The translations under genes and the position numbers were made by a program. This document shows positions 5,860 through 14,649 of a stretch of DNA of 33,281 bases, in pieces (the first letter of the stretch is position 1; the number at the start of each line of letters is the position of its first letter). A model generated the notes under the pieces. The model made no database searches, was not told the origin of the DNA, and saw only the letters and a program-made list of their open reading frames with translations. The stretch is from an uncultured Bdellovibrionales bacterium (lineage in GTDB: Bacteria; Bdellovibrionota; FAC87; UBA2466): positions 1 through 33,281 of the forward strand of contig CALCZU010000105.1 in NCBI GenBank assembly GCA_937903155.1, in the 5' to 3' direction.

Positions 5860-7365
5860 ATGTCGGCTTCTCGTGAAATTTTTAAGGGCTTTTTAAGTCA
5901 ATTGGAAGACTTGATCCAGGCGGGTCAGCTTAAAGACGCTCGGCTTTTGTTGAAGAAAATTACTTTGAGAGAAATTCCTCGAGTGTATATTCAGGCCGTC
6001 GCAAGTTTCGCGCGGAGAGCGGAACTTCCGGGGCTTGGGTTGAAGCTTTTGAATCCGATTGTGCGTCCGCAGCGAAAAAAAATGATTCACGCGACGGAAC
6101 TCGAGAAAATTGAATATGCATTTTGTCTTTCGAACTGTGGAGCTCAAAAGGAATCGCTCGATCTTTTAGAGACGATTGAAGTCCCACAAACGCCCCAGGC
6201 GCTTCTTGCAAAATCTTCCGCGCTCATCCAATCTTGGAACGCAAAAGATGCGATCTCACTTTTAAAAACTTACGTCGTTTCGCCCGCAATCAGTCACTTT
6301 GATAGACTCGCCGGGCAAGTCAGTCTTGTTTCGGCGTTTGTGTACGAGGGTCAGACTTTCGAAGCCGACATTTTGATTTCAAAGCTCTTGAAAGACACCG
6401 AGAGATTTAATCTTCTCCACGGAAAACTTCTCTGTTACCAAATTCAAAATTGCATTCAGGCGAAAAACTGGGGAGAGGCAGAAAAGATTCTTCAGAAAAC
6501 TGCAACCTACTTAACTGAAATGGAAGAAGAGGATCTGCTTTTATTCAGTAAGTGGAATGCGATTTTCCATTGCTATCAAAAAGATTGTCATCCGGACGCC
6601 CTCGAGGAGCTGAAAAAAGTCAGGGAGAAAGCATTCGGTCTTAAAAATTGGGAAACGGTGAGACATTGCGATTTTTACAGAGCGACACTCACAAAGAATA
6701 TCGCGCTGGCTCACCGTCTGTATTTTGGAACTCCTTACGCAAGTTTTAGAAATAAATTGAACGCGGAATTTGAAAATGCTCTTTTACTTCCTAACGTTTA
6801 CCCTCTTGCCCTCGGCCCCGCGAGCGGAAATCCTCAAAAACTAAATTTTTTGATAGAAGAAATGTCTGACGTTAAATCCATGAAACATGGACAGGCCTCG
6901 CACCGCGCGCTTCTCGCTTTGGCGTCTGATTTTTATCGCCCTTTACGAGTGACCACCCTGCACTCCGCTCTTTATCCCGACGAATTTTTTAATCCGTTTA
7001 GCTCGAGAGACCGCGTGCACCAAGTCTTACGAAGATTGCGACTGACATTGAAGCAGCTTCAGTTCCCTCTCGCAATCGAAGAAGCAGATGGCCTGTACTC
7101 GTTGACCGCAAAGGCGGCCGTGCAGCTTTTCGTTCCAAAAGAAGTGACTGCGAAAGACAGAACCCAATTTCAAATGGAGTCCTTACAAACCCGCTGGCCC
7201 TCTGAGACGTTTTCGGTCTCGCAAGCCGCTTCCCATCTTCAAATTGAAACACGAACAGCGTTAATCTTACTCCAAAAAGCTCTGGAACAAGGAGAAATCA
7301 GCCGCACGGGTAAAGGACCTGCAACGCGTTACGCTTTCGAACAAAGTAAATCGGTTGCTGCCTAA
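5860..7365 (+). CDS. Cytoplasmic regulator: helical-repeat N-terminus plus two C-terminal winged helices
   Basis: 501 residues without signal peptide or membrane segments. Residues 1 to about 300 are alpha-helical with TPR-like periodicity (LIQAGQLKDARLLLKK, AKNWGEAEKILQK, HPDALEELKK). Residues about 343-415 resemble an OmpR/SARP-type winged helix (SHRALLALASDF, RDRVHQVLRRLRLTLKQL, then a wing with DGLYSLT). Residues about 438-495 look like a second winged helix (FSVSQAASHLQIETRTALIL, then a Gly-rich wing). Combining a repeat scaffold with DNA-binding heads suggests a transcription regulator sensing a protein or peptide partner. This is inference; no named family is assigned. ATG at 5860 follows AAGAGAG. 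It is preceded by the long GT-skewed region. Confidence 0.75.
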   Translation: MSASREIFKGFLSQLEDLIQAGQLKDARLLLKKITLREIPRVYIQAVASFARRAELPGLGLKLLNPIVRPQRKKMIHATELEKIEYAFCLSNCGAQKESLDLLETIEVPQTPQALLAKSSALIQSWNAKDAISLLKTYVVSPAISHFDRLAGQVSLVSAFVYEGQTFEADILISKLLKDTERFNLLHGKLLCYQIQNCIQAKNWGEAEKILQKTATYLTEMEEEDLLLFSKWNAIFHCYQKDCHPDALEELKKVREKAFGLKNWETVRHCDFYRATLTKNIALAHRLYFGTPYASFRNKLNAEFENALLLPNVYPLALGPASGNPQKLNFLIEEMSDVKSMKHGQASHRALLALASDFYRPLRVTTLHSALYPDEFFNPFSSRDRVHQVLRRLRLTLKQLQFPLAIEEADGLYSLTAKAAVQLFVPKEVTAKDRTQFQMESLQTRWPSETFSVSQAASHLQIETRTALILLQKALEQGEISRTGKGPATRYAFEQSKSVAA

Positions 7366-7398
7366 GTTAAAGTTTACGCAATCTCTTAGAACGGTTGA

Positions 7399-7797
7399 TT
7401 ACTTACTACAGCGAGCGAAACTTCGCCCGTTTGCATTAGTGAGCGAGGCCCATTCAAAACGATTTTGAATCGCACCGCCACTCACATTGACAGCCTTAAT
7501 TTGTTCCTCAGTCGCATCTAAATTGTATTCATTGTAATCTTCGTCGCCACTTTGAGCCGACTTAAAATTAAAATCTTCTTTCGTACCGCTCTTGTACGTC
7601 ACTTGCAGCACGTAGGAATTTTTCCAACTCTTATCCAAACTTTGTGAAGCAATCTTTTTAACAGCGTACTCTTTGATACTTTTAGGAATTTTTACATCCT
7701 TATCAATTTCGCAGTTCAAGACAAACTGCAGAGGTTTCGCTCCAGCTTGACTTACAAAGAACATTACCGCTCCGAGAAATAAAACATTTTTAATCAT
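7399..7797 (-). CDS. Small secreted protein, unknown function
   Basis: 132 residues with a signal peptide (NVLFLGAVMFFVSQAGA, cleavage before KPLQF). The mature part is about 110 residues, rich in Lys, Asn, Ser and Tyr, with two cysteines (in LNCEID and at the C-terminus in ARCSK) that could form a disulfide. No family recognised. Two ATG codons are adjacent. I chose the second because AGGAG lies 6 bases before it and only 3 before the first (7800). It converges with the regulator gene and diverges from the next small secreted protein. Confidence 0.7.
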   Translation of the reverse strand: MIKNVLFLGAVMFFVSQAGAKPLQFVLNCEIDKDVKIPKSIKEYAVKKIASQSLDKSWKNSYVLQVTYKSGTKEDFNFKSAQSGDEDYNEYNLDATEEQIKAVNVSGGAIQNRFEWASLTNANGRSFARCSK

Positions 7798-7966
7798 CAT
7801 GTACTCCTTTTACGGCACAGTTAGGCAAGAGCAACTTGTAAGTCAACCGTGTTTGAAACGGGTGATGCAGAATGTCCTATTTTTTGTGAAGACTTTCTAC
7901 ACAAACCAAATCTCTTGCCGCTGAAGTCCAGTCTCGAGTAAATTCTCCCAAACTACGGGGGTAACC

Positions 7967-8227
7967 ATGATTCGATATCTTTTAATTTTTTCTACTTTAA
8001 TCTCTTTTCATTCACTCTTTGCGGCGTCGGAACCGATGACGGTTTCAATTACAGGCGCTCAAGCTTACGACCTTTACCACCACCTAAACGTCGAAGAGAT
8101 TTATGAAGGAAAGGTGAAGAAAAAGTTGGGGAAAAATCTTATTTGTACCTACACCGCATTTTACCCCGGGGACTTTGAGTACGAATGCCAGCTTAAAGTC
8201 GACCGGGACGGCACGACCTCAAGGTAA
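7967..8227 (+). CDS. Small secreted protein, unknown function
   Basis: 86 residues. A signal peptide (IRYLLIFSTLISFHSLFAA, cleavage near residue 20) precedes a mature part of about 65 residues. That part has a Tyr/His-rich segment (AYDLYHHLNVEEIYEG), a basic patch (KVKKKLGK) and two cysteines (NLICTY, YECQL). GGGGG lies before the ATG. No family recognised. The short length and intact export signal suggest a genuine small periplasmic or secreted protein. Confidence 0.65.
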   Translation: MIRYLLIFSTLISFHSLFAASEPMTVSITGAQAYDLYHHLNVEEIYEGKVKKKLGKNLICTYTAFYPGDFEYECQLKVDRDGTTSR

Positions 8228-8331
8228 TATCCCTTCAGATAATCCGAAGCCCCCCTATTCACGAAAATAACGTCAGTGTCTTTCGATAGCGGGGTATCGT
8301 ATTCTAGAATCTCTCACAAGGGGTTCTAATA

Positions 8332-9282
8332 ATGCATTCGTCCTTCGAAACTTCGATTTTAAAAGACCATCTCGAAAAACTGTATGCCTTTTGCATTATC
8401 GCAAAGATGGGCTCTCTCTCTCAAGCGTGTCGTCAGCTCGAATCAAGCCAAGCGGCGCTTTCTCACAGTCTCAAAACGCTCGAGACAGCATTGAAAGTTG
8501 AACTTTTTCACAGAACTCCCAGAGGCGTCACCCTAACAGAACCTGGGAAAGTGCTCTACGAATTCGCAAAAAAAATTCTTCTTGAAATGGATACGGTCGA
8601 AGAAAAACTCAAAAATCCGGACCAAACATTTAGTGGAAAATTGCATCTCGGAACCGAGACGGCACTGTCTGCACATTTCTGGCCCCCGATTCTCTCCGCT
8701 TTAGAGAAAACTTATCCCGAAATGAATTTGAATCTCGCTTGCGGCAAAAAAGAGGATCTGATTCAAAGTCTGCTCTCAAGAGAGTTGCACGCGATTGTGA
8801 CGGTCGAACCGAACCCTCAAAAAGGTCTGAAGGTGATTCCACTTTACGAAACAGACTTCAAACTTTTTGCAAGTCCGAGCAGAGTCAAAGGCGCCATGAG
8901 CATTGAAAGTTTGGGCACACCCCGAATCTTAGCAGACTCGGTTTCCCATCTCGAATATTTTAATCCCGCGATGAAACTCCTTGCGACGTTCGGTATCCAA
9001 CGACAAGAATCTTTTGTACTCAACCATTTGCAAACAGTGATTCAAATGACCCTCCAGGGATTAGGTTTTGGTTTTCTCCCTGAAGATTCCGTCAGAAGTT
9101 TCGTGAAATCCAAACAATTAGTAGAAGTCAAAATTGCAGGCGTTCCGCAAACCTTAGGCAAAATGAAAATCTGCCTCACCGTGCAAGAAGATTCTGCGGA
9201 AGATAAGCTTGTCCAAGCGCTTACCGAAGTTCTCATCCAAGAATCCCAAACCAAACACGAGCACGTTCGCCTCGTAAAATGA
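8332..9282 (+). CDS. LysR-family transcriptional regulator
   Basis: 316 residues, the usual LysR length. An N-terminal helix-turn-helix (about 14-75: FCIIAKMGSLSQACRQLESSQAALSHSLKTLE...) with the typical LFHRTPRGVTLTEPG wing is followed by the linker helix. The effector-binding domain (about 100-305) begins GKLHLGTE and ends near GLGFGFLPEDSV. AAGGGG lies upstream of the ATG. LysR regulators usually control a neighbouring gene. Here the SGNH hydrolase follows 118 bp downstream on the same strand, but with its own promoter-like site, so the target is unproven. Confidence 0.93.
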   Translation: MHSSFETSILKDHLEKLYAFCIIAKMGSLSQACRQLESSQAALSHSLKTLETALKVELFHRTPRGVTLTEPGKVLYEFAKKILLEMDTVEEKLKNPDQTFSGKLHLGTETALSAHFWPPILSALEKTYPEMNLNLACGKKEDLIQSLLSRELHAIVTVEPNPQKGLKVIPLYETDFKLFASPSRVKGAMSIESLGTPRILADSVSHLEYFNPAMKLLATFGIQRQESFVLNHLQTVIQMTLQGLGFGFLPEDSVRSFVKSKQLVEVKIAGVPQTLGKMKICLTVQEDSAEDKLVQALTEVLIQESQTKHEHVRLVK

Positions 9283-9351
9283 GTTGCTTACGAAATTAAT
9301 TTGTCAAAAAAAAGATCGAGTTTTCTCCCTGCGTCGCGGCTGGCATTTTAT

Positions 9352-9379
9352 TTGACTCTCTCAAAAGTTCTCTTAGAAT
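9352..9379 (+). promoter_or_regulatory. Candidate sigma70-type promoter for SGNH hydrolase gene
   Basis: TTGACT (9352-9357), 16 bp, TAGAAT (9374-9379). Transcription would start near 9386. This leaves a leader of about 15 bases that contains AGGGGGAAACC directly before the ATG. Confidence 0.55.
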
Positions 9380-9400
9380 TTCGAGTTATAGGGGGAAACC

Positions 9401-10264
9401 ATGGGAACTCAGTTCATTCTTTTATGCGGGATGTTGGGAATTGCTTTTTCGTTGCAAGCTCAAGTGATGGAAACTTTCGGAGACTCCGTCACAGCCGGAA
9501 CACTTTCAAAGACTGCCGTAACTGAAACCACTTACAAATCCATTCAAGCCATCCGCTCAGACTTAGCAAAATACGTGATGCTCGGAAAAGAATCCTATCT
9601 CACAAAGTACGGTTCGCATGAGAACGCTTGGCCCGCAAAGTTGCAACAACTGATCGGTGTCGGCAACGTGAATGAACTTCATAACTATGCCGTCCCTCGA
9701 GCGGTCACAGCCGATTTATTAAAGCACGTTAAAGGGGCTTCCAAAACGACCCACGAAACGATGGCCTTCTTTTTCATGGGACACAACGATATTTGCGACA
9801 GCGGTCTCACTCCTGAACAGCAAGCCGAAAAATTCGTTCGTGAATACAAGACCGCACTTCTTGAATGGGACAAATCTCGCGAAAACAGTGTCGCGTACAT
9901 TATGGATGTCGGAGAACTCCACGAGATGATCTCGACCTTAAATGGTTATGTCTGGCAGAAAGACACCGACAAGTCCTACACTTGCAATGATACATGGGAG
10001 AATTTCATTCCGTTCTGCCCTGCTTATTCTAAGCTCGCGAAAGCAAATAAAATAAATGAGGTCGTAGGAAAACAAATCGCCGCAATGAATGGATCCATCG
10101 ACGCTCTCATTCAGGATTTAAATAAGAGCGGCGTCAAAAATACTTTCAAGCACGTTAAATTCTGGGACACGTTCCATCCCGAATATTCTGCTTCCGATTG
10201 TTTCCACCTTTCACAAAAAGGACAACAATCGCTCGCGGAACACGTTTACAAAGCGATTAACTAG
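9401..10264 (+). CDS. Secreted SGNH/GDSL-family hydrolase
   Basis: 287 residues with a signal peptide (about 1-20, LLCGMLGIAFSLQA). Block I is GDSVTAG with nucleophile S29. Block III is G127-H-N-D (oxyanion N129). Block V is D266-C-F-H269, completing the Ser-Asp-His triad. The SGNH order and spacing are intact, so it is probably an active esterase or lipase in the periplasm or outside the cell. Several cysteines (DICD, YTCND, PFCPAY, DCFH) could form disulfides. The substrate cannot be inferred. It follows the LysR gene on the same strand. Confidence 0.9.
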   Translation: MGTQFILLCGMLGIAFSLQAQVMETFGDSVTAGTLSKTAVTETTYKSIQAIRSDLAKYVMLGKESYLTKYGSHENAWPAKLQQLIGVGNVNELHNYAVPRAVTADLLKHVKGASKTTHETMAFFFMGHNDICDSGLTPEQQAEKFVREYKTALLEWDKSRENSVAYIMDVGELHEMISTLNGYVWQKDTDKSYTCNDTWENFIPFCPAYSKLAKANKINEVVGKQIAAMNGSIDALIQDLNKSGVKNTFKHVKFWDTFHPEYSASDCFHLSQKGQQSLAEHVYKAIN

Positions 10265-10368
10265 TTTTTGTCGGAAGCTGAAACTATTCGGCCGAAGGCC
10301 GTCGCAAAATTTCTTTCCCACAGAAACGTATACTGAGGGCGAAGCCCGAAAGGATCTGGTCGATTCAA

Positions 10369-11247
10369 TTAACCTTCGAAATCTAAAAAGAGACTTAAAA
10401 GAATTCCCTGAACGCCGATGGGATCTCGTTGCACGCCGTAAAGATACGACGCTTTAAACCCAAACCCCGAGACATCACTCATCGGCATACGATAGCCCGC
10501 GCCTGCTTGAAAATTAAAAGTCGAAGCATCGGAAGAACCTTGAAGCTTTACCGTTAAAGGCGCTCCGGTGATTCCGATTCCATTCAAATACCCGAGGTTT
10601 CCAAAAACAAAGATTCTTTCATCGACTAAGAGCTGCACTTCGGCGTTCGCATAAATATAACCAAAACCAAGCGTGTTGTTCAGCGAATCGCGGCCTTCGA
10701 GTCTCATGTACCCGACATTAAATTGTCCGCGTGCATAGGAGTTCAAAAATAATCCTAGATGAGCACCTGCATCAAAGCTCATTCCGCTATAGGTCTCGGT
10801 ACCAGCGCTGTAGTTCACCATTCCTAAATTTCCGCCCGCATCCAAGCCGTAGTAAAAAGTTTTTTCTCGGCCCAAAAGCGAGGCTTCATCTTTGGGAAGA
10901 TGTCTCTTTTTATTTTTCTTCGAAGTTTCTTCCGTTACTTTTTGAGGACTTGTTCGGCCGGATTCCTTCTCCCGACCTTTGATCGTTTTGATATCGACCC
11001 AACCCTCTGTGACGGTTCCGTCCGCGAGTTCTATCGACACTTTCGCGAAATTTTCATCCTCTTCGCCTTCAACTTGCAAAATAGTTCCGCGTGGTAATTT
11101 TCCAACCAACGGAGAATCGGCCGTTGGGTATTTTTTCAGGATCGTCTCTTTCGAGAGTTCTCCTTTCTGCCCCTGCATTTTTTTCTCTGCAAAGGATGGA
11201 AACGAAATGACTGAAATCAGAACGAAGAAAGCAATCCAGTGTGCCAT
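10369..11247 (-). CDS. Outer-membrane beta-barrel protein with N-terminal SH3-like domain
   Basis: 292 residues from ATG 11247. A signal peptide (AHWIAFFVLISVISFPSFA) is followed by an SH3-like domain (about 35-90: SPLVGKLPRGTILQV...FAKVS...EGWVDI). Such domains often contact peptidoglycan. A charged Lys/Glu linker follows. The C-terminal ~170 residues alternate hydrophobic and polar residues as in an 8-strand barrel (FYYGLDAGGNLGMV, ARGQFNVGYM, FNFQAGAGYRM) and end in LFLDFEG. The frame extends upstream to 11298 over the preceding gene; I prefer 11247 because the signal peptide begins there. It may anchor outer membrane to cell wall (inference). Confidence 0.82.
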   Translation of the reverse strand: MAHWIAFFVLISVISFPSFAEKKMQGQKGELSKETILKKYPTADSPLVGKLPRGTILQVEGEEDENFAKVSIELADGTVTEGWVDIKTIKGREKESGRTSPQKVTEETSKKNKKRHLPKDEASLLGREKTFYYGLDAGGNLGMVNYSAGTETYSGMSFDAGAHLGLFLNSYARGQFNVGYMRLEGRDSLNNTLGFGYIYANAEVQLLVDERIFVFGNLGYLNGIGITGAPLTVKLQGSSDASTFNFQAGAGYRMPMSDVSGFGFKASYLYGVQRDPIGVQGILLSLFLDFEG

Positions 11248-11256
11248 ATGCCCACT

Positions 11257-11286
11257 AGTGTAACATATGTTTTCAGGCTCTGACAA
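11257..11286 (-). promoter_or_regulatory. Candidate promoter inside the rlmD-like 3' end, near-leaderless
   Basis: On the minus strand TTGTCA (11281-11286), 18 bp, TACACT (11257-11262). The ATG of the barrel gene is 9 bp downstream of the -10 box. The gene could therefore be transcribed separately from the upstream methyltransferase gene. Confidence 0.4.
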
Positions 11287-12388
11287 AACGGGCAACAAAC
11301 TCTAAGTGTCGAGTCTGCGGGAACATGTCCAAAGGTTGAATTTCGGAAAGCTTAAATTCTTTTTTAAGGCTTTGGACGTCTTTTGAGAATGCAACGGGCG
11401 CACAAGACACGTAAATAATATTTTTAAGATTGGGATGAATAAATTTCTCTAAGAAATCTCCCACTCCAGCGCGAGGCGGATCGAGCACTATCGTGTCGTA
11501 GTCTTTAGAAAAATCTGGCGGCAATTTGGATTTTAATTTCCCATCGACCATATCTTTAAAGAAGGAAACTTTCTTTCCCTCTTCTCCTAAAGCATCTCTT
11601 TTCACCCGAGCAGAATCGATGGTCGTCTGCGAAGAATCAAAAGCGATGACGTGCTTTACCAGCGGGAGATAGGAGAAAGTGAGATTTCCATCTCCGCAAT
11701 AGAGTTCAAGAACTCGTTGTGACTTTGCATCCGCGATGTGCTCTTTTACTTTCGCCTTTAAATTTTCGTTCTGCTCAAAATTGACCTGCGAGAAGCCGCC
11801 CGCTCCATGGGGAGCATTTAACGACTCGAGCACTTCATTTTCGGAATTCAGATATAATTCAATCTTTGTTGGAGTCTCAAACGTCCGAGACTCTCTGATT
11901 TTAGTAATTTCACTATTCAACGCCGGATGCGCCACAACACAGTTTTCAAGATCGATAATGTCATGTGTGTGTTTTTTCAAAAATCCAATTTCTTTGCCTC
12001 GCGCACGCAATTGAATGCGATTGCGATACCCAAGCTTTTTCGGAGAAGCCAAAATGGGGAGAAAGCGATCAGCGACCAACGTCCCACGTTCTAAAACGTG
12101 TTTCAGAATTTCTTCTTTGGCTTTTAACTGCTCTTCGTAGTTCCAATTCAACCAATCACAACCACCACATTGGTGAAAATACTGACAGGGACTTTCAACC
12201 GTTTGAGACGATGTCGCCAAAACTTCGAGAAGTTCGGTATCGCGGTATTTTTTCAAGGTATTGAACGACACCCGCACCTGATCGCCCGGAAGCGTTCGGG
12301 GCACAAAGTAGATATTGCCCTCTTCATCATATCCGACGCCCTGGCCCTCAAGCCCGACTCTTTTAATTTCAATTTCTTTTTCGTACAT
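11273..12388 (-). CDS. RumA/TrmA-family 23S rRNA (uracil-5-)-methyltransferase
   Basis: 371 residues. An N-terminal TRAM domain (about 1-58) for RNA binding is followed by a [4Fe-4S] cluster site C68-x5-C74-x2-C77 with the fourth ligand at C150. The SAM domain has VLELYCGDGNLTF (226-238) and LDPPRAG (302-308). Catalysis uses C329 in YVSCAP, and the C-terminal FPQTRHLEFV supplies E363. All key residues are present. The iron-sulfur site points to the RlmD/RlmC side rather than tRNA-specific TrmA, but the exact uridine is not determined. The start overlaps the end of the flavoprotein gene by 20 bp and has AAGGAA within that gene, so translation is probably coupled. Confidence 0.92.
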   Translation of the reverse strand: MYEKEIEIKRVGLEGQGVGYDEEGNIYFVPRTLPGDQVRVSFNTLKKYRDTELLEVLATSSQTVESPCQYFHQCGGCDWLNWNYEEQLKAKEEILKHVLERGTLVADRFLPILASPKKLGYRNRIQLRARGKEIGFLKKHTHDIIDLENCVVAHPALNSEITKIRESRTFETPTKIELYLNSENEVLESLNAPHGAGGFSQVNFEQNENLKAKVKEHIADAKSQRVLELYCGDGNLTFSYLPLVKHVIAFDSSQTTIDSARVKRDALGEEGKKVSFFKDMVDGKLKSKLPPDFSKDYDTIVLDPPRAGVGDFLEKFIHPNLKNIIYVSCAPVAFSKDVQSLKKEFKLSEIQPLDMFPQTRHLEFVARFVRA

Positions 12389-12989
12389 TTTTAAGTTCCT
12401 TCATAACCCAATCCGCGACTTGAATCGCGTCGGGCATTTTAAGACGATTTTCTTCAAGCGCCTGTTCAAAAAACTGTGCTCCCCATTTGATTAAAACTTC
12501 TTTGGCCACGGAGTATTGGGGATGATTCATCAAATCTTCGTTCATCGTCGGAACAAAAAACAAAGGCGCCTTTTTACCAATCTGTCCGGCAATCAAAAGG
12601 TTCACCGCGCTATCGGCAATCCCTAAAGAAGCCTTCACAATCGAATTCAAGGTCGCTGGCGCGACGATTACAGCATCAAACTGGTCAAGGGTATCCACCC
12701 CTGGTCCTACCTCAATGACCGCTTTCTCCGCGGCAGCCCATTCGATGCTCAAAGCGGTAATGAACCGAAGGCTATCAGATGTCATAAACGGAGTGAGAGT
12801 CGCTCCATGCCGTCTAAATTCTCTAATGATCTTGACAGCTTCAGTGCATGCAATTCCGCCTGTTAAAGCAATCGCTAAGCGTTTTCCTTTTAAAGAAGAC
12901 GATTTTGTAACGACACCCGTGTCTCTAATAGAAGCGCGAGACCTGGGTTTAATTGTTTTTTGAAGCTTTGGCATGGAGGAGTAGCTCAT
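12369..12989 (-). CDS. HFCD-family flavoprotein (CoaC/Dfp-like), lacking the catalytic His
   Basis: About 206 residues. A basic, disordered N-terminal ~33 residues precedes the Rossmann-like flavin fold: LAIALTGGIACTEAVKIIREF, GATLTPFMTSDSLRFI, AVIVAPATLNSIVKASLGIADS, and VPTMNEDLMNHP. These are hallmarks of phosphopantothenoylcysteine decarboxylases and relatives. In CoaC the catalytic His sits about 13 residues before APAT; the ungapped alignment here gives Gly (GVDTLDQFD). It may be an FMN-binding homologue with another reaction. There is no CoaB domain. Start uncertain: ATG 12989 lacks a good ribosome site, and TTG 13013 is the alternative. It heads the leftward run with the rRNA methyltransferase. 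Confidence 0.82.
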   Translation of the reverse strand: MSYSSMPKLQKTIKPRSRASIRDTGVVTKSSSLKGKRLAIALTGGIACTEAVKIIREFRRHGATLTPFMTSDSLRFITALSIEWAAAEKAVIEVGPGVDTLDQFDAVIVAPATLNSIVKASLGIADSAVNLLIAGQIGKKAPLFFVPTMNEDLMNHPQYSVAKEVLIKWGAQFFEQALEENRLKMPDAIQVADWVMKELKNVRKRN

Positions 12990-13099
12990 ATAGGATTCAA
13001 AAAAAAATCTCAACTCTTATCTCAAGTGAAGCTTGAGACAACGGCTAGCTTATGTTAAGTAATCCACTTGACCAAAGTGTTCCCATTAAGGAGTTGCCC

Positions 13100-13513
13100 A
13101 TGGGTGAAATAGTCCTTTACGCAAAAAAAAGTTGTACACAGTGCAAAAAAGCCATCGCCTTTTTAGATAAAAAAGGTGTTTCTTACCTTTTAAAAGATAT
13201 TGTGAATGAACCTCCTCCACGGAGTCTTCTGGAAAAAGTGATCAAGGCTGAAAATATCTATGCAAGCCTCAATCAAAGAAGCACGACTTATAAAGACAAT
13301 CAGCTCGGCAAACGTCGCACCACCAAGAATGAAGCGATCCGTTTGATGCTGAAAGATCCGAATTTGATTAAGCGTCCTCTGATCATCAGAGACAATCGCG
13401 CTTACCAAGGATTCGATGAGAAATCGCTTTTAGAATTCGTCACAGCCGCCAACGTGGAAGCCGCGAGTTCCCAAGCGATCATCGCAGATCCCGCAGGCGT
13501 TGTGATTTCCTGA
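13100..13513 (+). CDS. ArsC/Spx/glutaredoxin-like thiol protein
   Basis: 137 residues. A thioredoxin-like fold opens with EIVLYAKKSCTQCKKAIAFL, giving C12-T-Q-C15. Helical insertions follow (YASLNQRSTTYKDNQLGKR), then KRPLIIRDNRAYQGF with R92 just before the conserved cis-Pro. This order matches the ArsC/Spx/YffB family, which act as arsenate reductases or redox regulators. The CxxC pair resembles Spx or glutaredoxin more than one-Cys ArsC. Arsenic genes are absent nearby, so the role is open. I start at ATG 13100 because AAGGAG precedes it by 6 bases; the frame extends back to 13052. A terminator follows. Confidence 0.82.
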   Translation: MGEIVLYAKKSCTQCKKAIAFLDKKGVSYLLKDIVNEPPPRSLLEKVIKAENIYASLNQRSTTYKDNQLGKRRTTKNEAIRLMLKDPNLIKRPLIIRDNRAYQGFDEKSLLEFVTAANVEAASSQAIIADPAGVVIS

Positions 13514-13540
13514 ATTCTATAAGAATTCGTCAAACTTTTT

Positions 13541-13583
13541 GAGACCCCTGAAAACTTGAATGTTATCAGGGGTTTCTCTTTTT
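13541..13583 (+). terminator. Rho-independent terminator after ArsC/Spx-like gene
   Basis: GAGACCCCTGA (13541-13551) pairs with TCAGGGGTTTC (13566-13576), with one G-U pair. TCTTTTT follows. It lies about 28 bp after the stop codon. Confidence 0.85.
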
Positions 13584-13776
13584 AAGCTCGACTCTTAAAT
13601 TCCTTCTGAATTTCTACTCTTACCCTGTTTCCGATTGGAATACAGACACGATGAAAAAAAGTTCGTCATGAGTCCAAGCTCTCGACAGGTGTCAATAGGC
13701 TTAAATTTTTTCGGCACGAGAAATGCTCTCTTATTCATCAAACGGTTAAAGGGTTTGAAAAAAGAGGGTACGTAAT

Positions 13777-14622
13777 ATGAAGACAACTTTCTACAGTTTA
13801 CCGGTCGATTATTTTTTATGGTCCGATAAAGGCGCTACAAGCCAAACGCTTGTCTACTACGATGAGAATGGACAAGCCCACGAAAAAGAAGTTCCTAAGG
13901 AACAACTCGAAAAAGCGCTGAAGTTTTTTGATGGCAAACTTTACTCGTTGGCTCGAACCAACGGGGGTCGTATGAGCGCAGAACCCTACGAATTAGTGGT
14001 CTGCGAATGCAAACGCCCAGGTGCCGAGCTCGAACCTGAAGTTCGCATCGGAATGCGTTTTACAGATTTAAAAAGAGATCGCACACGGATGGTTATCTCA
14101 AACGAAGTGGTTTACCACACAAAATATGTGACGGTGGAAGAATTGGAAAAAGCGGTTCAATGGACGACTGCTCCGGAACAACGCTACGTCTTAGAATTTG
14201 GACGCGGGCTGATTCCCATCAAGGTTCTTCAGTTTGTTGAAAATGAACAAGGAGTCGTTGAAGCACTTTTTGTCCGAGAAGATGAATTAAAGGCCCTTTG
14301 TGAAGAAGAAGCGGGACAACAACGCCATCTTTCAATCTACCGAATCCCACGCGATGTCTTACGACAATCTCGTCCTTTGTTCGGTGGAAAAACCGATGAG
14401 TACGAAATCGCGAAAGAAAACGTCAAATGGCTTCTTCAAACAGGAGACACCATTGTTCCAAAAGTTTTGAAAACAAACGAACTCCTCTTAGGAACAGGGC
14501 ATTCTGAAGCACGACTCTTAGAAGGATTGCAGATGAGAATTCTCACCGAAATAAATCACAAAAAGGTGATGAAAAAGAATAGCGAACGACTCATCCCTTT
14601 CGGAATTTTCGAAGTTCGTTAA
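13777..14622 (+). CDS. Cytoplasmic protein, unknown function
   Basis: 281 residues with no signal peptide or membrane segment and no family I recognise. The sequence is mixed alpha/beta and rich in Glu, Lys and Arg. Two adjacent segments (VVYHTKYVTVEELEKAVQ and RYVLEFGRGLIPIKVLQF) look like beta strands flanking a helix. A Cys pair (VVCECKRPG) and a histidine (GTGHSEARLLEG) are not arranged as a known motif. GAGGG lies 8 bases before the ATG. It stands alone between two terminators, so it is probably monocistronic. Confidence 0.72.
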   Translation: MKTTFYSLPVDYFLWSDKGATSQTLVYYDENGQAHEKEVPKEQLEKALKFFDGKLYSLARTNGGRMSAEPYELVVCECKRPGAELEPEVRIGMRFTDLKRDRTRMVISNEVVYHTKYVTVEELEKAVQWTTAPEQRYVLEFGRGLIPIKVLQFVENEQGVVEALFVREDELKALCEEEAGQQRHLSIYRIPRDVLRQSRPLFGGKTDEYEIAKENVKWLLQTGDTIVPKVLKTNELLLGTGHSEARLLEGLQMRILTEINHKKVMKKNSERLIPFGIFEVR

Positions 14623-14649
14623 TTTGATTTGAACAAGTGCATGCTAAAC

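Noticed and set aside
10285..10350. Two small hairpins (GGCCGAAGGCC and GGGCGAAGCCC) after the SGNH gene
   Set aside because: Stems of only 4 bp and no following U-run, so I do not call them terminators.
13595..13786. 63-codon minus-strand ORF before the unknown gene at 13777
   Set aside because: It overlaps that gene's start codon, lacks a ribosome site and has the composition of translated intergenic DNA.
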